Assembly: GCA_946902875.1 (NCBI GenBank)
Contig: OX336348.1
Span: 19,369,741 to 19,433,740 of the forward strand
Source of the DNA: Nematopogon swammerdamellus
Lineage: Eukaryota > Arthropoda > Insecta > Lepidoptera > Adelidae
Direction of reading: 5' to 3'
Length of the DNA stretch: 64,000 nt
Part shown: piece after piece, positions 63,232 to 64,000 of the stretch
Layout of the letters: every line of letters begins with the position of its first letter
Position numbering within the stretch: the stretch's first letter is position 1
Notes under the pieces: model-generated
What the model was told of the DNA's origin: nothing
Database searches by the model: none
Seen by the model: the letters and a program-made list of their open reading frames with translations, nothing else
Made by a program: the position numbers and the translations under genes

Positions 63232-63655
63232 GTTAAAGAGGTGTAAGCATATTTAATAGTTAGGAAGCCATATGGTTAAAGAGGTGTAAGCATATTTAAT
63301 AGTTAGGAAGCCATATGGTTAAAGAGGTGTAAGCATATGTAATAGTTAGGAAGCCATATGGTTAAAGAGATGTAAGCATATTTCCATATGGTTAAAGAGG
63401 TGTAAGCATATTTAATAGTTAGGAAGCCATATGGTTAAAGAGGTGTAAGCATATTTAATAGTTAGGAAGCCATATGGTTAAAGAGGTGTAAGCATATGTA
63501 ATAGTTAGGAAGCCATATGGTTAAAGAGGTGTAAGCATATTTAATAGTTAGGAAGCCATATGGTTAAAGAGGTGTAAGCATATGTAATAGTTAGGAAGCC
63601 ATATGGTTAAAGAGGTGTAAGCATATTTAATAGTTAGGAAGCCATACGGTTAAAG
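63232..63655. repeat. 43-bp satellite, about 9.7 copies
   Basis: Unit GGTTAAAGAGGTGTAAGCAT plus ATTTAATAGTTAGGAAGCCATAT split as shown; one copy (63358-63385) is shortened. It ends 80 bp before the putative microexon. Confidence 0.92.
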
Positions 63656-63734
63656 GCGTAAACCATAAACTGCTGGCATTGTTGTTTTTATATGTAACAT
63701 TATAAATTTCTTTTTCTCTTACACGCTGCATTAG

Positions 63735-63752
63735 AATCGGAAGCTTGCTAAG
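63735..63752 (+). CDS. CCDC186: Possible 18-bp CCDC186 microexon (NRKLAK)
   Basis: After a pyrimidine run (TTTCTTTTTCTCTTAC) comes CTGCATTAG, then AAT CGG AAG CTT GCT AAG and donor GTGAGAG. It is in phase 0 with exon 12. In vertebrates the next residues after the matching position are basic (KVHLSRRGG), so NRKLAK is plausible. The small size makes chance hard to exclude. Confidence 0.4.
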
Positions 63753-64000
63753 GTGAGAGACACATTTTGCGTAGATTTTTACTAAGAAAATGCTTGAATT
63801 CCTCTCGAAAACCAACGCTGGGGTTCCTCAAGCACCGGTGCTTGGGCCAATTGTTTACACCCCTATTCACGGCGGACCTACCCGAAAGCGAAAATGTCTC
63901 GACAGCTATCTACGCAGATAGTTATAGTAGAAAAACCGAATAAAACTTTAAGAGTGTGCATAGGCCCATCAGAATTAAATAAAAATATATTAAGGCACTA

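Overview
The window is animal, most likely insect and probably lepidopteran. It is intron-rich and very repeat-rich, with short GC-rich exons bounded by canonical GT/AG sites, and it is full of short poly(A)-tailed SINEs, MITEs, hAT-like elements and non-LTR retrotransposon pieces. The taxon is inferred from repeat style and protein similarity only.

Two host genes lie head to head. On the minus strand, from 24321 leftward and off the left edge, is a kinesin-II motor subunit of the KIF3A type (Klp64D of flies). Seven exons are present: 24316-24321, 20886-20982, 17980-18101, 14282-14487, 8767-8900, 3352-3536 and 163-360. They join in phase into 316 codons of motor domain. On the plus strand, from 24940 rightward and off the right edge, is a long coiled-coil protein matching CCDC186 (worm CCCP-1, fly golgin104). 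Exons are 24940-26610, 27677-27889, 29549-29668, 30670-30778, 36440-36594, 40318-40427, 41993-42152, 48258-48395, 55313-55414, 56940-57030, 59249-59403 and 61644-61850, with a possible 18-bp microexon at 63735-63752. The two start codons are 618 bp apart, so the genes probably share a bidirectional promoter.

Almost everything else is intronic repeat. KIF3A introns hold a 136-bp tandem array (3537-7094) made from the acceptor and first part of the gene's own exon 6, an 86-bp satellite (9213-13490), a decaying copy of exon 4 (13537-13631), foldback elements and LINE tails. CCDC186 introns hold a tandem copy of the end of exon 4 (33765-34100), a 2-kb hAT-like element carrying a 35-bp satellite, a 37-38-bp satellite (42162-43835), a 501-bp palindrome (43869-44369), a Helitron helicase tail next to a 130-bp array (44508-46855), a LINE with an intact 982-codon endonuclease/reverse-transcriptase ORF (51165-54113), and an inverted MITE pair around exon 12.

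Repeat names used here. SINE-A: head ACCGTGTGGGGCCGGTAC, body with GGTAGGGTTTAACCC, poly(A) end. SINE-A/5S: the same body plus a module whose core looks like the 5S rRNA internal promoter. SINE-B: tRNA-like head, body with GGTAGGCTCAAATT. SINE-C: the SINE-A head on another body. MITE-E to MITE-J: short families with terminal repeats or target duplications. REL-type element: a retroelement whose C-terminal domain carries RPD...ELTVPWE. No prokaryotic operon, CRISPR array or virus was seen. The most unusual items are the exon-derived splice-acceptor array, a hammerhead-like RNA fold in three REL-type copies, the 5S/tRNA-like SINE heads, and a MITE whose edge now forms a splice acceptor.
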